A stretch of 34,814 nucleotides of DNA from a virus: the IMG/VR virus record IMGVR_UViG_3300023083_000010, positions 1 to 34,814 of that record. One strand, written 5' to 3'. The position numbers and the translations under genes were made by a program. The notes beneath the pieces were generated by a model that did no database searches, was not told the DNA's origin, and saw only the letters and a list, made by a program, of their open reading frames with translations. Shown here piece by piece: positions 16,088 to 22,557 of the stretch (within the stretch, counting starts at the first letter, position 1; the number at the start of each line of letters is the position of its first letter).

Positions 16088-16159
16088 CTCCCCCGCGAGG
16101 ACTCGAACCTCGACTTAACGCTCCAAAGGCGCGCGTGCTGCCAATTACACCAAGGGGGA
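16088..16159 (-). tRNA. tRNA-Gln (anticodon TTG)
   Basis: Read on the minus strand it folds as a cloverleaf: acceptor TCCCCCT/CGGGGGA, D arm GTG...CAC, anticodon loop CTTTGGA with anticodon TTG (plus-strand 16124-16126), T arm CGAGG TTCGAGT CCTCG, discriminator G at 16088. CCA is not encoded. Two features are imperfect: a T-C mismatch at the last acceptor pair and an anticodon stem with only three Watson-Crick pairs plus a wobble. TTG reads CAA, a rarer glutamine codon in high-GC hosts. It lies downstream of the leftward operon, beyond a hairpin. Confidence 0.85.
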
Positions 16160-16178
16160 TCACTGTGAAGTTATGCCA

Positions 16179-16209
16179 CCCCTCGCCCGCGAGCCAAGCG
16201 GACGAGGGG
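16179..16209 (-). terminator. Hairpin after leftward operon
   Basis: A stem of CCCCTCG plus CCGC paired with GCGG plus CGAGGGG, with one C/A mismatch and a 7-base loop. It starts 14 bases after the stop of the 55-aa leftward gene. It is probably the terminator for the leftward mRNA or a separator that aids tRNA processing. Confidence 0.6.
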
Positions 16210-16222
16210 GACGATCAAGAGG

Positions 16223-16390
16223 CTAGCGCCCGAGGGCGGTGAGCGCGTAGCCGATAATCTCTCGAGCCTCGACCAGTTTCTCCGACGCTTTCGCGTCCTC
16301 GCCGTTGCGTATCAGGTGCCGAGCCTCGGCCGCGAGGTCTTGAGCAGTCACAAGATATTCGAGTGAGCGGGTTCCGTTAGATGTGGCCAT
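16223..16390 (-). CDS. Small leftward protein, 55 aa, unknown function
   Basis: On the minus strand an ATG at 16390 follows AAAGGA about 8 bases upstream, a good ribosome site. The gene starts 2 bases after the stop of the upstream leftward gene (spacing typical of coupling) and ends at TAG 16225-16223. The product is a single charged helical unit (YLVTAQDLAAEARHLIRNG, then EKLVEAREIIGYALTALGR), as in small helical-hairpin regulators. No family is recognised. Codon positions show normal GC bias. Confidence 0.75.
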   Translation of the reverse strand: MATSNGTRSLEYLVTAQDLAAEARHLIRNGEDAKASEKLVEAREIIGYALTALGR

Positions 16391-16392
16391 GA

Positions 16393-17256
16393 TTAGTTCC
16401 TTTCGAATCGGTCGGACTCGACCCAGATCGCGGGTGAGAATGTGCCGTACTCGCGCACGAGGTAGCCGCTACGCCCACGGTCGAGTGACCATGTGACGAC
16501 CTCGCACGAGGTGCCCGCCGACCATCGGCCGGATGCGACGCGGAGGATGAGCACGTCGCCAGGTTCACGGCCGAGCGGGTCGACCGTGGGGAGTGCGCGA
16601 GGCGCGACGGTGGGTGCCGCGGGCACAGCCTCGCGGGGGTCGTGGGTCTCGACGGCGACCATCGAGGGACGAGAACCGGACGGCGCGATCTCGTGCGGGT
16701 AAAGGCAGGAGTCCGCGAGCGTGTGCGGGTTTCCCAATCCACCGTGTGCCTCGCACACGACGATCGGCGCGGCCGGCATCACGTCGAACGCGTAAACCTC
16801 GCGAGCGGGATCGAACCCGATGAGGCTCACCGGACGACCAGCATCGATGAACGCGCGGCGTGCGGCGTGTGCCTCGGCCTCGACCGCGAACGTGTGCTCG
16901 CCGAGTATCTCCGACTCCCGCTCGGCCTCGATCTCGGCGGTCACGGCGTCGTGGTTGATCTCGTCGATCTCCTCGTTGGTTACGATCGGCGCGACGACCT
17001 CGACAGGAACAGGGAAACACTTAGCGCAGAGGGTGCGTCCCTCGGCGATGAAGTCGGCACGAGTGCGACCGGCGACAGACTCGACGCGACTGACAACGGT
17101 GCGGCGCACGCTGCCCATCGTGGAGCAGTTGGCCGTGTTGTAACGGAATCGGTGGATGATCGTGTCGTCGAACGAGTCGTCGTCAACCGCGACGATTGTT
17201 CGGTGGGTCATGCCGGTCGAGCTTGTTCCGATTGCGGCGATCAGTCTGCGGGTCAT
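16393..17256 (-). CDS. Leftward protein, 287 aa, unknown function, Cys motif
   Basis: ATG 17256 is chosen because GGAG lies 8 bases upstream on the minus strand and 53 bases downstream of a likely promoter -10; a longer frame (to 17301) and a shorter one (MTHRTIVAVDDD) exist. The N-terminus MTRRLIAAIGTSSTGMTHRT is followed by a polar domain with CAKCFP near residue 80, an acidic helix (EIDEINHDAVTAEIEAERESEILGE), and a C-terminal all-beta domain (GDVLILRVASGRWSAGT, REYGTFSPAIWVESDRF) like an RNA- or protein-binding barrel. No family is recognised. It is the main product of the leftward island, opposite the HTH regulator, and so may be a switch or host-takeover protein. Confidence 0.75.
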   Translation of the reverse strand: MTRRLIAAIGTSSTGMTHRTIVAVDDDSFDDTIIHRFRYNTANCSTMGSVRRTVVSRVESVAGRTRADFIAEGRTLCAKCFPVPVEVVAPIVTNEEIDEINHDAVTAEIEAERESEILGEHTFAVEAEAHAARRAFIDAGRPVSLIGFDPAREVYAFDVMPAAPIVVCEAHGGLGNPHTLADSCLYPHEIAPSGSRPSMVAVETHDPREAVPAAPTVAPRALPTVDPLGREPGDVLILRVASGRWSAGTSCEVVTWSLDRGRSGYLVREYGTFSPAIWVESDRFERN

Positions 17257-17281
17257 GTCGTGCTCCAAAGATTCGATGTGG

Positions 17282-17302
17282 CGTGCGACCCTCTGTCGCA
17301 CG
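17282..17302. promoter_or_regulatory. Palindromic operator candidate at leftward start
   Basis: A perfect 21-bp palindrome with 8-bp arms, CGTGCGAC-CCTCT-GTCGCACG. It begins where the leftward transcript should start. Its half-site GTCGCA recurs at 17356-17361 inside the rightward promoter. The neighbouring HTH protein is the obvious candidate ligand. Confidence 0.65.
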
Positions 17303-17308
17303 AGTGAG

Positions 17309-17338
17309 AATCTACAGGCATTCGTGCCAGTTTTGCAA
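17309..17338 (-). promoter_or_regulatory. Leftward promoter for 287-aa gene
   Basis: On the minus strand: -35 TTGCAA (17338-17333), 18-bp spacer, and extended -10 TG-TAGATT (17314-17309). The predicted start, near 17302, falls on the edge of the 17282-17302 palindrome, so a bound regulator would block it. Confidence 0.6.
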
Positions 17339-17344
17339 GCACGT

Positions 17345-17374
17345 TTGCGTTATTTGTCGCAACCGTGCTACTTT
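17345..17374 (+). promoter_or_regulatory. Rightward promoter for HTH regulator, leaderless type
   Basis: -35 TTGCGT (17345-17350), 18-bp spacer, and -10 TACTTT (17369-17374). The -10 ends only 6 bases before the ATG at 17381, so the transcript would start at or next to the start codon. The spacer holds GTCGCAA, forming the imperfect inverted repeat TTGCG-N8-CGCAA (17345-17362), a likely second operator. Confidence 0.6.
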
Positions 17375-17380
17375 CGGCGC

Positions 17381-17641
17381 ATGGCTAAAGCACCCGGAGC
17401 ATTCGCGATTGTGACGAATGCGAACATCAAGGCAGAGATCGGCCGACACGATCTCACGAATCAGCAGATCGCCGACGCGAGCGGATCCTCTGTCGATACC
17501 ATCCGCCGCCGCCGCGCGGGGGAGTCGGCATGGACGCTCGACGAGATCGAGGCGATCGGCCTCCTCGTCGGCGTGCTGCCCGACGAACTCGTGCGCGGCG
17601 ACCGCTCGCTCCGAGTCCCCCCGAAACCCGCCCAGACATAG
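17381..17641 (+). CDS. Helix-turn-helix (XRE-like) regulator, leaderless mRNA
   Basis: An 86-aa protein. The ATG lacks a ribosome site because the promoter -10 ends 6 bases upstream; leaderless mRNAs are common in actinobacteria. Residues about 25-47 form the HTH: LTNQQIADASGSSVDTIRRR, with the scaffold A31, G35, T40-I41. Residues about 49-70 (WTLDEIEAIGLLVGVLPDEL) match the helix pattern that follows in Cro/C1-type repressors. It has no dimerisation or cleavage domain, so it resembles a small Cro or immunity-type regulator. It is divergent from the 287-aa gene, with shared operator sequences, so it probably controls itself and the leftward operon. A GC-rich hairpin follows. Confidence 0.8.
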   Translation: MAKAPGAFAIVTNANIKAEIGRHDLTNQQIADASGSSVDTIRRRRAGESAWTLDEIEAIGLLVGVLPDELVRGDRSLRVPPKPAQT

Positions 17642-17645
17642 AAAA

Positions 17646-17680
17646 GGGCGGGACACCCCCAGCAATGAGAGATCCCGCCC
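17646..17680 (+). terminator. Hairpin after HTH regulator
   Basis: Stem GGGCGGGA (17646-17653) / TCCCGCCC (17673-17680), 19-base loop, starting 5 bases after the regulator stop. The loop contains ACCCCCAGCAATGA (17655-17668), a sequence that recurs as a gene leader at 23213 and 32827. It is probably a terminator or attenuator. Confidence 0.55.
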
Positions 17681-17706
17681 TATGCACATCGCTCGGCAGA
17701 TTGACG

Positions 17707-17728
17707 CGCCCGTAGATTCTAACGGGCG
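17707..17728 (+). terminator. Second hairpin after HTH regulator
   Basis: A 7-bp stem (CGCCCGT / ACGGGCG) with an 8-base loop (AGATTCTA). It would lie inside the long alternative reading of the next gene, which favours the later start at 17760. Function is uncertain. Confidence 0.4.
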
Positions 17729-17759
17729 TCATCGACACCCACAGAACGGAAACCACCTC

Positions 17760-17918
17760 GTGCGAACGATCATCGCTCTCGCCCTCCTCATGTTCGCGCT
17801 CGGCCTCGGAATCGGGTGCACGATCGAGGGCGTCTATGACGGACGAACCCTCCTCGCTCTCGCCGCAATAGTCGCGGCGTTCATCGTCCACATGACAGAC
17901 CCTAAGGCTCACGAATGA
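17760..17918 (+). CDS. Small two-helix membrane protein, 52 aa
   Basis: The GTG at 17760 is preferred; an earlier ATG (17682, 78 aa) would read through a hairpin and has no ribosome site. The product has two hydrophobic helices (about 3-22, RTIIALALLMFALGLGIGC, and about 31-46, LLALAAIVAAFIVHM) separated by a short EGVYDGRT loop. Its TGA overlaps an ATG that also lies in frame with the next gene, suggesting coupling. Between a switch and a surface protein, it might be a superinfection-exclusion type membrane protein, but that is only inference. Confidence 0.55.
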   Translation: MRTIIALALLMFALGLGIGCTIEGVYDGRTLLALAAIVAAFIVHMTDPKAHE

Positions 17919-17971
17919 GCCTCCACAAACTCCCGACCGGCGCCCGCCGTCGGGTCAACGAAAGGAACACC

Positions 17972-19285
17972 ATGAACCGCAAACTCGGGGCGGCGCTCGT
18001 CGCCCTCGCGCTCGGTATCGGTTCGGCTATCGCCGTGCCGATGTCGGCTAGCGCACACACCGCCGCACTCAGCGGCGTCGCCTCGTGCCAGGCTGACGGC
18101 ACCTACTACGTGGCATGGACTGGCACGCTCTCGAACTATGGCGATCACCAGTCGATCGACATCAAGGTCATCAAGCACGCCCCGGCCGGATCGAAGATCA
18201 ACGGCGTCGACGGCCAGGTGTGGTTGTTCGAGTGGCCGTCGCATTCCGCGAACCACGGCCTCACCCCGTTCCCGGCCGGTGGCGTGTTCACCTACACGCA
18301 GACCGGTATCCCCGGCGACGCTAAGTCGGCGACCTCCGGCTACCAGTACGACTGGGAGGTGGGCGGCGGATCCGGCGACCCCGAGCGCACGATCACGCTC
18401 AAGGGCGATTGCAAGGCCACCCCGCCGACGATCACCGTGCCGACGCTCACCCCGCTCGCGCCGACCTGTGACGAGAACGGCAACCTCCCGCTCCTCAACA
18501 ACCCGCCCGCACAGAATCCCGGAGGCTACGAGGTTCCCGGCGCCGGATACCGCGTGTACTACTCGCCGGCACCGACGAACCCGGCAGCACCAGGCACCTA
18601 CACGGCAACGATCCAGAAGATCGGCGCCGGGTTCGATCCCGCGTTCCCGAACGGAACCAAGGTCACCGGGCAGACGACGCAAACCCTCGTCGTGCTCGCC
18701 AAGCTCGGGCAGAACGCCGACCCGACGGCGCCGTGTTTCACGGGCGGCGACAAGCCCAAGGACAAGGTTGAGGTCATCGTCACGACTGACGCCCCGAACT
18801 GCGAGACGGACACGGTCGCGACCAAGACGTCGACGATCACCACGCCGTATGTGTGGATCGACGGCGCATGGGTGCTCGGGACTCCGGTGCAGGTCGACGC
18901 CTACACCTACCGGGATGCGACAACCGCCGAGTGCGTGCCTGACTCCCCGGAGCCATACACGACAGAACGCACGAGCGAGCGCGTCGACTGTGAAGCCAAG
19001 ACCGTTGTGATCTCGGTGTACACCACCGACGTCACGTGGGTATGGGATCTCGCGAACCTCACGTGGGGCAAGGTCGAGATCGAGCGCACGACGCCGACAT
19101 CCGTAACCGAACGCGCCGCGACCGCCGAGGAAACGGGAGAGTGCCCGGTCGTCAAGCCGCCGACCAAGCCGACCCCGACCGCGAGCCTCGCCGTGACCGG
19201 TGCGGATCCCGCTCCGTTCCTGTGGTTCGCTGGCATCATCGCAGCTGCGGGCGCCGGACTCCTCCTCCGCCGCCGCACCGTCTAA
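17972..19285 (+). CDS. Secreted, sortase-anchored surface protein (LAVTG signal)
   Basis: A 437-aa protein. ATG 17972 is chosen over 17915 because GAAAGGA is 6 bases upstream and a signal peptide begins at once: MNRK, a hydrophobic core, and a probable ASA|HT cleavage near residue 28. The mature part is Thr/Pro-rich and beta-predicted, with Cys pairs. Two related units of about 60 aa near the C-terminus (NCETDTVATKTST...YVW...G and DCEAKTVVISVYT...WVW...G, each ending ...CP) resemble repeats in actinobacterial wall proteins. The end is LAVTG (406-410), a hydrophobic segment (416-432) and RRRTV: a textbook sorting signal of the LAxTG class used by sortase E. No sortase gene is seen, so a host enzyme would be used. 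Confidence 0.85.
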   Translation: MNRKLGAALVALALGIGSAIAVPMSASAHTAALSGVASCQADGTYYVAWTGTLSNYGDHQSIDIKVIKHAPAGSKINGVDGQVWLFEWPSHSANHGLTPFPAGGVFTYTQTGIPGDAKSATSGYQYDWEVGGGSGDPERTITLKGDCKATPPTITVPTLTPLAPTCDENGNLPLLNNPPAQNPGGYEVPGAGYRVYYSPAPTNPAAPGTYTATIQKIGAGFDPAFPNGTKVTGQTTQTLVVLAKLGQNADPTAPCFTGGDKPKDKVEVIVTTDAPNCETDTVATKTSTITTPYVWIDGAWVLGTPVQVDAYTYRDATTAECVPDSPEPYTTERTSERVDCEAKTVVISVYTTDVTWVWDLANLTWGKVEIERTTPTSVTERAATAEETGECPVVKPPTKPTPTASLAVTGADPAPFLWFAGIIAAAGAGLLLRRRTV

Positions 19286-19292
19286 CCACCTC

Positions 19293-19320
19293 GGGGGAGG
19301 CGGCACATGTCGCCTCCCCC
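19293..19320 (+). terminator. Terminator after surface protein gene
   Basis: A perfect 10-bp stem (GGGGGAGGCG / CGCCTCCCCC) with an 8-base loop, 7 bases after the stop. Followed by ACCATCC without a T-run. It probably separates the surface protein mRNA from the recombination operon. Confidence 0.65.
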
Positions 19321-19341
19321 ACCATCCTCGAGAGGATCCCC

Positions 19342-19932
19342 GTGCAATATCACATCGTTGGTCTCGACCTGTCGCTCTCCGCCACAGGTGTCGCCCGCAT
19401 CCGCCCAGGCGCCGACCGCCCCATCACTCTCTCCCTCGTCACCTCGTCGCCGGTGCCGAACGCGAAATACCCCCACACTCTCGACCGCATCCGCGGCCTC
19501 GCGTCCCGCATCATCGCCGCGATCAAGCTCGGCGCCGAGCCAGACGACATCATCGTCGTCGTCATGGAGGGCGGTGCGTTCATGTCGACGACAGGCCACG
19601 CCCACACCCGCGCCGGCCTGTGGTGGCTCATGTACCACCTCATCGAGAAGTTTGCTCTCGTGGTCGTCGTCGAACCGAGCAAGCTCAAGCGCTACATCAC
19701 AGGCAAGGGCAACGCGCCCAAGGATCTCGTGTTCTCCTCCGTCGTCCGCAACTACCCCGGAATCGGGATTGTGGATAACAATGAGGCGGACGCACTCGGA
19801 CTTGCGAGCATGGCCTCGCGAGAACTCGGCTACCCCATGGAGCCGAGTGTTCAACGCTGCACACCATCGGCGCTCGAGGGCGTCGATTGGCCGGAGCACA
19901 TCATCCAACAGAGGAGAAACCGAAATGGCTAA
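19342..19932 (+). CDS. RuvC-like Holliday junction resolvase
   Basis: A 196-aa protein; GTG start with GAGAGGA about 6 bases upstream. The RNase H-like fold is marked by the first acidic motif GLDLSLSATG (D9, residues 7-16), a strand ending in MEGG (E75), and the C-terminal NNEADALGLA segment (residues about 146-155, D150). All are expected catalytic carboxylates of RuvC-type enzymes that cut four-way junctions. It opens a recombination operon with a Rad50-like ATPase, exonuclease and annealing protein, and likely resolves branched replication or recombination intermediates before packaging. Confidence 0.85.
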   Translation: MQYHIVGLDLSLSATGVARIRPGADRPITLSLVTSSPVPNAKYPHTLDRIRGLASRIIAAIKLGAEPDDIIVVVMEGGAFMSTTGHAHTRAGLWWLMYHLIEKFALVVVVEPSKLKRYITGKGNAPKDLVFSSVVRNYPGIGIVDNNEADALGLASMASRELGYPMEPSVQRCTPSALEGVDWPEHIIQQRRNRNG

Positions 19933-20272
19933 GCCGAAACTGTCGAGCAAGACGCCCGACACCGATGACACGAACGCGCTCATCCCCGCGCACGACATGC
20001 TCGTCGAGCACTTCAACTCGCGCGAGCACTCGAACCGGCACATCGCGATCGTCGAGTACGGTGTCGCCGACGTCAAGTTGTTCGAGGGCGGCGGGCAGCA
20101 AGCAACCGTCGTGACCCGGCACATCGAACTCGTCACGAGCGACCACGCGGAGGCGGCGGAAAAGTTGTTCACCAAGCTCTACCAGGAGCGCACGAACAAC
20201 AAGACCCGCCCCGCCCCCGAGACCCCGGACACCCCGCTCGAGGATCTCGAACTCGACGACTCCGTCGAGTAA
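19925..20272 (+). CDS. Conserved phage protein, 115 aa, unknown function
   Basis: ATG overlapping the resolvase gene by 8 bases, with GAGGAGA upstream. The N-terminus is polar (AKPKLSSKTPDTDDT). A beta-rich core (NRHIAIVEYGVADVKLFEGG; TVVTRHIELVT) is followed by a helix (AAEKLFTKLYQERTNNK) and an acidic Pro-rich tail (PDTPLEDLELDDSVE). I do not recognise the family. The operon position and acidic tail suggest a partner or DNA-mimic type protein in the recombination set, but this is not shown. Confidence 0.7.
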   Translation: MAKPKLSSKTPDTDDTNALIPAHDMLVEHFNSREHSNRHIAIVEYGVADVKLFEGGGQQATVVTRHIELVTSDHAEAAEKLFTKLYQERTNNKTRPAPETPDTPLEDLELDDSVE

Positions 20273-20277
20273 CAATC

Positions 20278-20333
20278 TCTCGGCACCATTGCCGAGAACG
20301 GGGCGGCGCCCTACCGCGATTCGGCGCCGCCCC
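20278..20333 (+). terminator. Two tandem hairpins
   Basis: First: TCTCGGC / GCCGAGA with a 6-base loop (20278-20297). Second: GGGGCGGCGCC / GGCGCCGCCCC with a 12-base loop (20300-20333), 11 perfect pairs. They fill the 105-bp gap before the ATPase gene. No T-run follows. They suggest partial termination or an mRNA 3' end. Confidence 0.65.
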
Positions 20334-20377
20334 AACCCCCATCAATCAGCAACACCTAGTGGAACAGAGGCCACATC

Positions 20378-21694
20378 ATGACCGAACGACTCCTCGGACT
20401 TCGCGCCGAGAACTACATGCGAATCGAACTCCTCGACATCGTGTTCCCCGACGGCGGCGGCGCCTACTCGATCATGGGCGCGAATGAGGCGGGCAAGTCG
20501 TCCGCGATCAACGCGCTCGAGGCCACCCTCAACGGCCGCAAAATGGCGAAAGAGACCGACAAGCCGATCCACACCGGGGCAGACTCCGCGGTGATCGTCG
20601 CAACGTTCGACGACATCGTCGTCAAGCGCGTCTACCGTGCGAACGGCACAACGGGACTCACCGTCACGGGCGCCGACGGCCGACCGGTCGCCAAGCCCGA
20701 GGACGCCCTCCGCAAGCTCTACTCCCACGTGGGTCTCGACCCACTCTCGTTCTCACGTCTCTCCGACGAGGATCAAGTCGCCCGCCTCCTGCCCCTCATC
20801 GGCTACGACCCCAAGGACGACAACGAGGAGTGGCAGGAGTCCTACGACCTCCGCACCGTCAAGGGTCGTGACGTGACCCGCCTCAAGGGTGAACTCACCG
20901 CCTACGGTGACATCGTCACCGGTCTCCCGGCCGAGGAGGTGTCTGTCGCCGATCTGTCGGCAGAACTCTCCACCGCGCTCGGCGCACGCTCCGCAAAGGC
21001 GACCGCGGAGGCCGCATATAACGCCGCCGTGTCGACACACCAGCGCGCCGCATCCGACGTCGGTGTGGCCGACGTCAGGGTCGAGGAGGCCGAGGCCGCG
21101 CTCGAGCGTGCACGCGCCGCGGCCGGCGCCGCTCGTGAGGAGAGTGACCGCACGAGCATCGTCGCCGGCGAGCGCAAGGCGGAGTGGGAGGCAATGCCCG
21201 ACACTGTCGACACGTCCGCTCTCGAGGCACAGATCGCCACGGCCGAGGACACGAACCGCAAGATCCGCAACGCCCAGGCGCGCGGCACGGCAGCGGCAGC
21301 GCTCAAGACCGCGGAGGCCGAGTACGCCGCGTTCACCGCAAAGATCGACGCGGTCGAGGTACGCAAGGCCAAGGCGCTCGCCGACGCCACCATGCCCCTC
21401 CCCGGTCTCACGATCGACCCGGTCACGATGCGACTCATGCTCAACGGCGAACCGTTCTCCCAGGCGTCGACCGGTGTGAAGATCAAGACCGGCACGGCGA
21501 TCGCTATGGCGCTGCAACCGGATCTCCGCCTCATCATCATCCGCGACGCGTCACTCCTCGATGCCGGCAACCGCGAGGTCATCAACGAACTCGCGATCGC
21601 TAACGAGTTCCTCGTCATCATGGAGATCGCGGACGAGTCGTCCGAGGTCGGCGTGGTCATCGAGGACGGCGCAGTTCGCGAGGTGCGCTCGTGA
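20378..21694 (+). CDS. Rad50/SMC-like AAA ATPase
   Basis: A 438-aa protein. Walker A is GANEAGKS (residues 34-41) in the context YSIMGANEAGKSSAINAL, typical of Rad50/RecF/SMC family ATPases. The middle (about 175-340) is an Ala/Glu/Arg-rich helical region long enough for an antiparallel coiled coil. The C-terminal head has a QASTGVKIKTGTAIAMAL signature-like region and a Walker B strand LRLIIIRDASLL in which the usual D-E pair is changed (R389-D390). It is small for the family. Such proteins work with nucleases in end processing; YqaJ and RecT genes lie downstream. Its last 4 bases overlap the next gene. Confidence 0.8.
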   Translation: MTERLLGLRAENYMRIELLDIVFPDGGGAYSIMGANEAGKSSAINALEATLNGRKMAKETDKPIHTGADSAVIVATFDDIVVKRVYRANGTTGLTVTGADGRPVAKPEDALRKLYSHVGLDPLSFSRLSDEDQVARLLPLIGYDPKDDNEEWQESYDLRTVKGRDVTRLKGELTAYGDIVTGLPAEEVSVADLSAELSTALGARSAKATAEAAYNAAVSTHQRAASDVGVADVRVEEAEAALERARAAAGAAREESDRTSIVAGERKAEWEAMPDTVDTSALEAQIATAEDTNRKIRNAQARGTAAAALKTAEAEYAAFTAKIDAVEVRKAKALADATMPLPGLTIDPVTMRLMLNGEPFSQASTGVKIKTGTAIAMALQPDLRLIIIRDASLLDAGNREVINELAIANEFLVIMEIADESSEVGVVIEDGAVREVRS

Positions 21695-22101
21695 CACGTG
21701 AGTTCGACCTCGGCGACGTGCTCACCATCACCACGGGTATCATGCTCTCGCCGCGCCGCATCGATGGGGTTTACGACATCCTCAACTACATGACCGGCGA
21801 CAACCTGTTCACGCATCAACTGCCACGTGCGGCCGAGGAGTGCCATGCGCCCTTACTCGCCCAGCACCCGCAACTCGCCGATGTGGTCGTGCCCGAGTTC
21901 GACTCGGCCACGAACGAGGACGCAGCGACGGCCGTGTTCCTCTGGCTCGCGAAACTCGAGAAAACTCTCGGGAGTCGACTCGCCGTTGAACCGCTCGCCG
22001 ACGGCGAGCACACCCGAATCGATCCGCTCGCAGAGTTTGCGATGAACTACCCGAACGTGACGGTCATCCCGGTCGTCATCGACACAGAGGAGAACGAGTA
22101 A
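21691..22101 (+). CDS. Conserved phage protein, 136 aa, unknown function
   Basis: GTG start overlapping the ATPase stop (GTGA), so translation is coupled. The N-terminal segment FDLGDVLTITTGIMLSPRR and the MTGDNLFTHQLPRAAEEC motif recur in many actinophages as a small family of unknown function (DUF7736-like, by memory). The C-terminal half has AATAVFLWLAKLEKTLG and a beta strand VTVIPVVID. No catalytic motif is seen. The operon suggests a recombination or replication accessory role. Confidence 0.7.
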   Translation: MTREFDLGDVLTITTGIMLSPRRIDGVYDILNYMTGDNLFTHQLPRAAEECHAPLLAQHPQLADVVVPEFDSATNEDAATAVFLWLAKLEKTLGSRLAVEPLADGEHTRIDPLAEFAMNYPNVTVIPVVIDTEENE

Positions 22102-22325
22102 TGCCAGGAACAAAGAACGGCACGTGGGTCGAGTACGACGACCACGCCACCGAAAGGATCACCCGCACATTCGGGTCGGAGGTCAACGCGCTCCGCTCGG
22201 CCGTCACCAATGGCAACAAGGTCGCGTTCGTCGAGTTCGGGGAGACGCTCGCCGAGGCACTCCACCGACAGGCGCCGACCATCAAGCCGACCGCGGCAGC
22301 GGCGAGCACGGCGGCGCAGCGATGA
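22101..22325 (+). CDS. Small protein, 74 aa, unknown function
   Basis: ATG overlaps the previous TAA by one base. The product is charged: TWVEYDDHATERITRTFGS, a beta-like VAFVEFGETL, then an Ala/Thr-rich tail. It has no recognisable family. It sits in a chain of overlapping genes and its final 4 bases overlap the next start (ATGA). Confidence 0.65.
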   Translation: MPGTKNGTWVEYDDHATERITRTFGSEVNALRSAVTNGNKVAFVEFGETLAEALHRQAPTIKPTAAAASTAAQR

Positions 22326-22555
22326 GCCTCGAATGGACGCCCCCGCCCATCACTAAGCACGAGGAGGCGCAAAAGCTCATCGGGCAACTCGCCGACCATC
22401 CCGGCGATTGGGCGAAGATGCCCCAACACATCACCAAGGCGTCGGTTCTCCGCGCCGCAACCACGCTCGAGGTTGCTAACAAGATCGAGTGCGCCGAACG
22501 CATCCGCGACGGCGTCAAATCTGTCTACGCGCGACTCCGCGCCGAGGGGAAATAA
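22322..22555 (+). CDS. Small protein, 77 aa, unknown function
   Basis: ATGA overlap with the upstream gene fixes the start. The sequence (EEAQKLIGQLADHPGDWAKMP; ITKASVLRAATTLEVANKIECAERI) is mostly helical and ends in basic residues (VYARLRAEGK). The pattern resembles small DNA-associated proteins in actinophage recombination operons, with no specific family recognised. Two bases separate it from the J-domain gene. Confidence 0.65.
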   Translation: MSLEWTPPPITKHEEAQKLIGQLADHPGDWAKMPQHITKASVLRAATTLEVANKIECAERIRDGVKSVYARLRAEGK

Positions 22556-22557
22556 TC

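Noticed and set aside
16088-16159. tRNA as an attachment site for integration
   Set aside because: No integrase gene is in the window and the tRNA is a complete, phage-located gene rather than a 3' fragment, so attP is not supported.
17665-17715. 16-codon frame starting at the recurring leader after the HTH gene
   Set aside because: Too short, lies inside the hairpin loop and stem, and lacks any partner gene; kept only as part of the leader-repeat observation.
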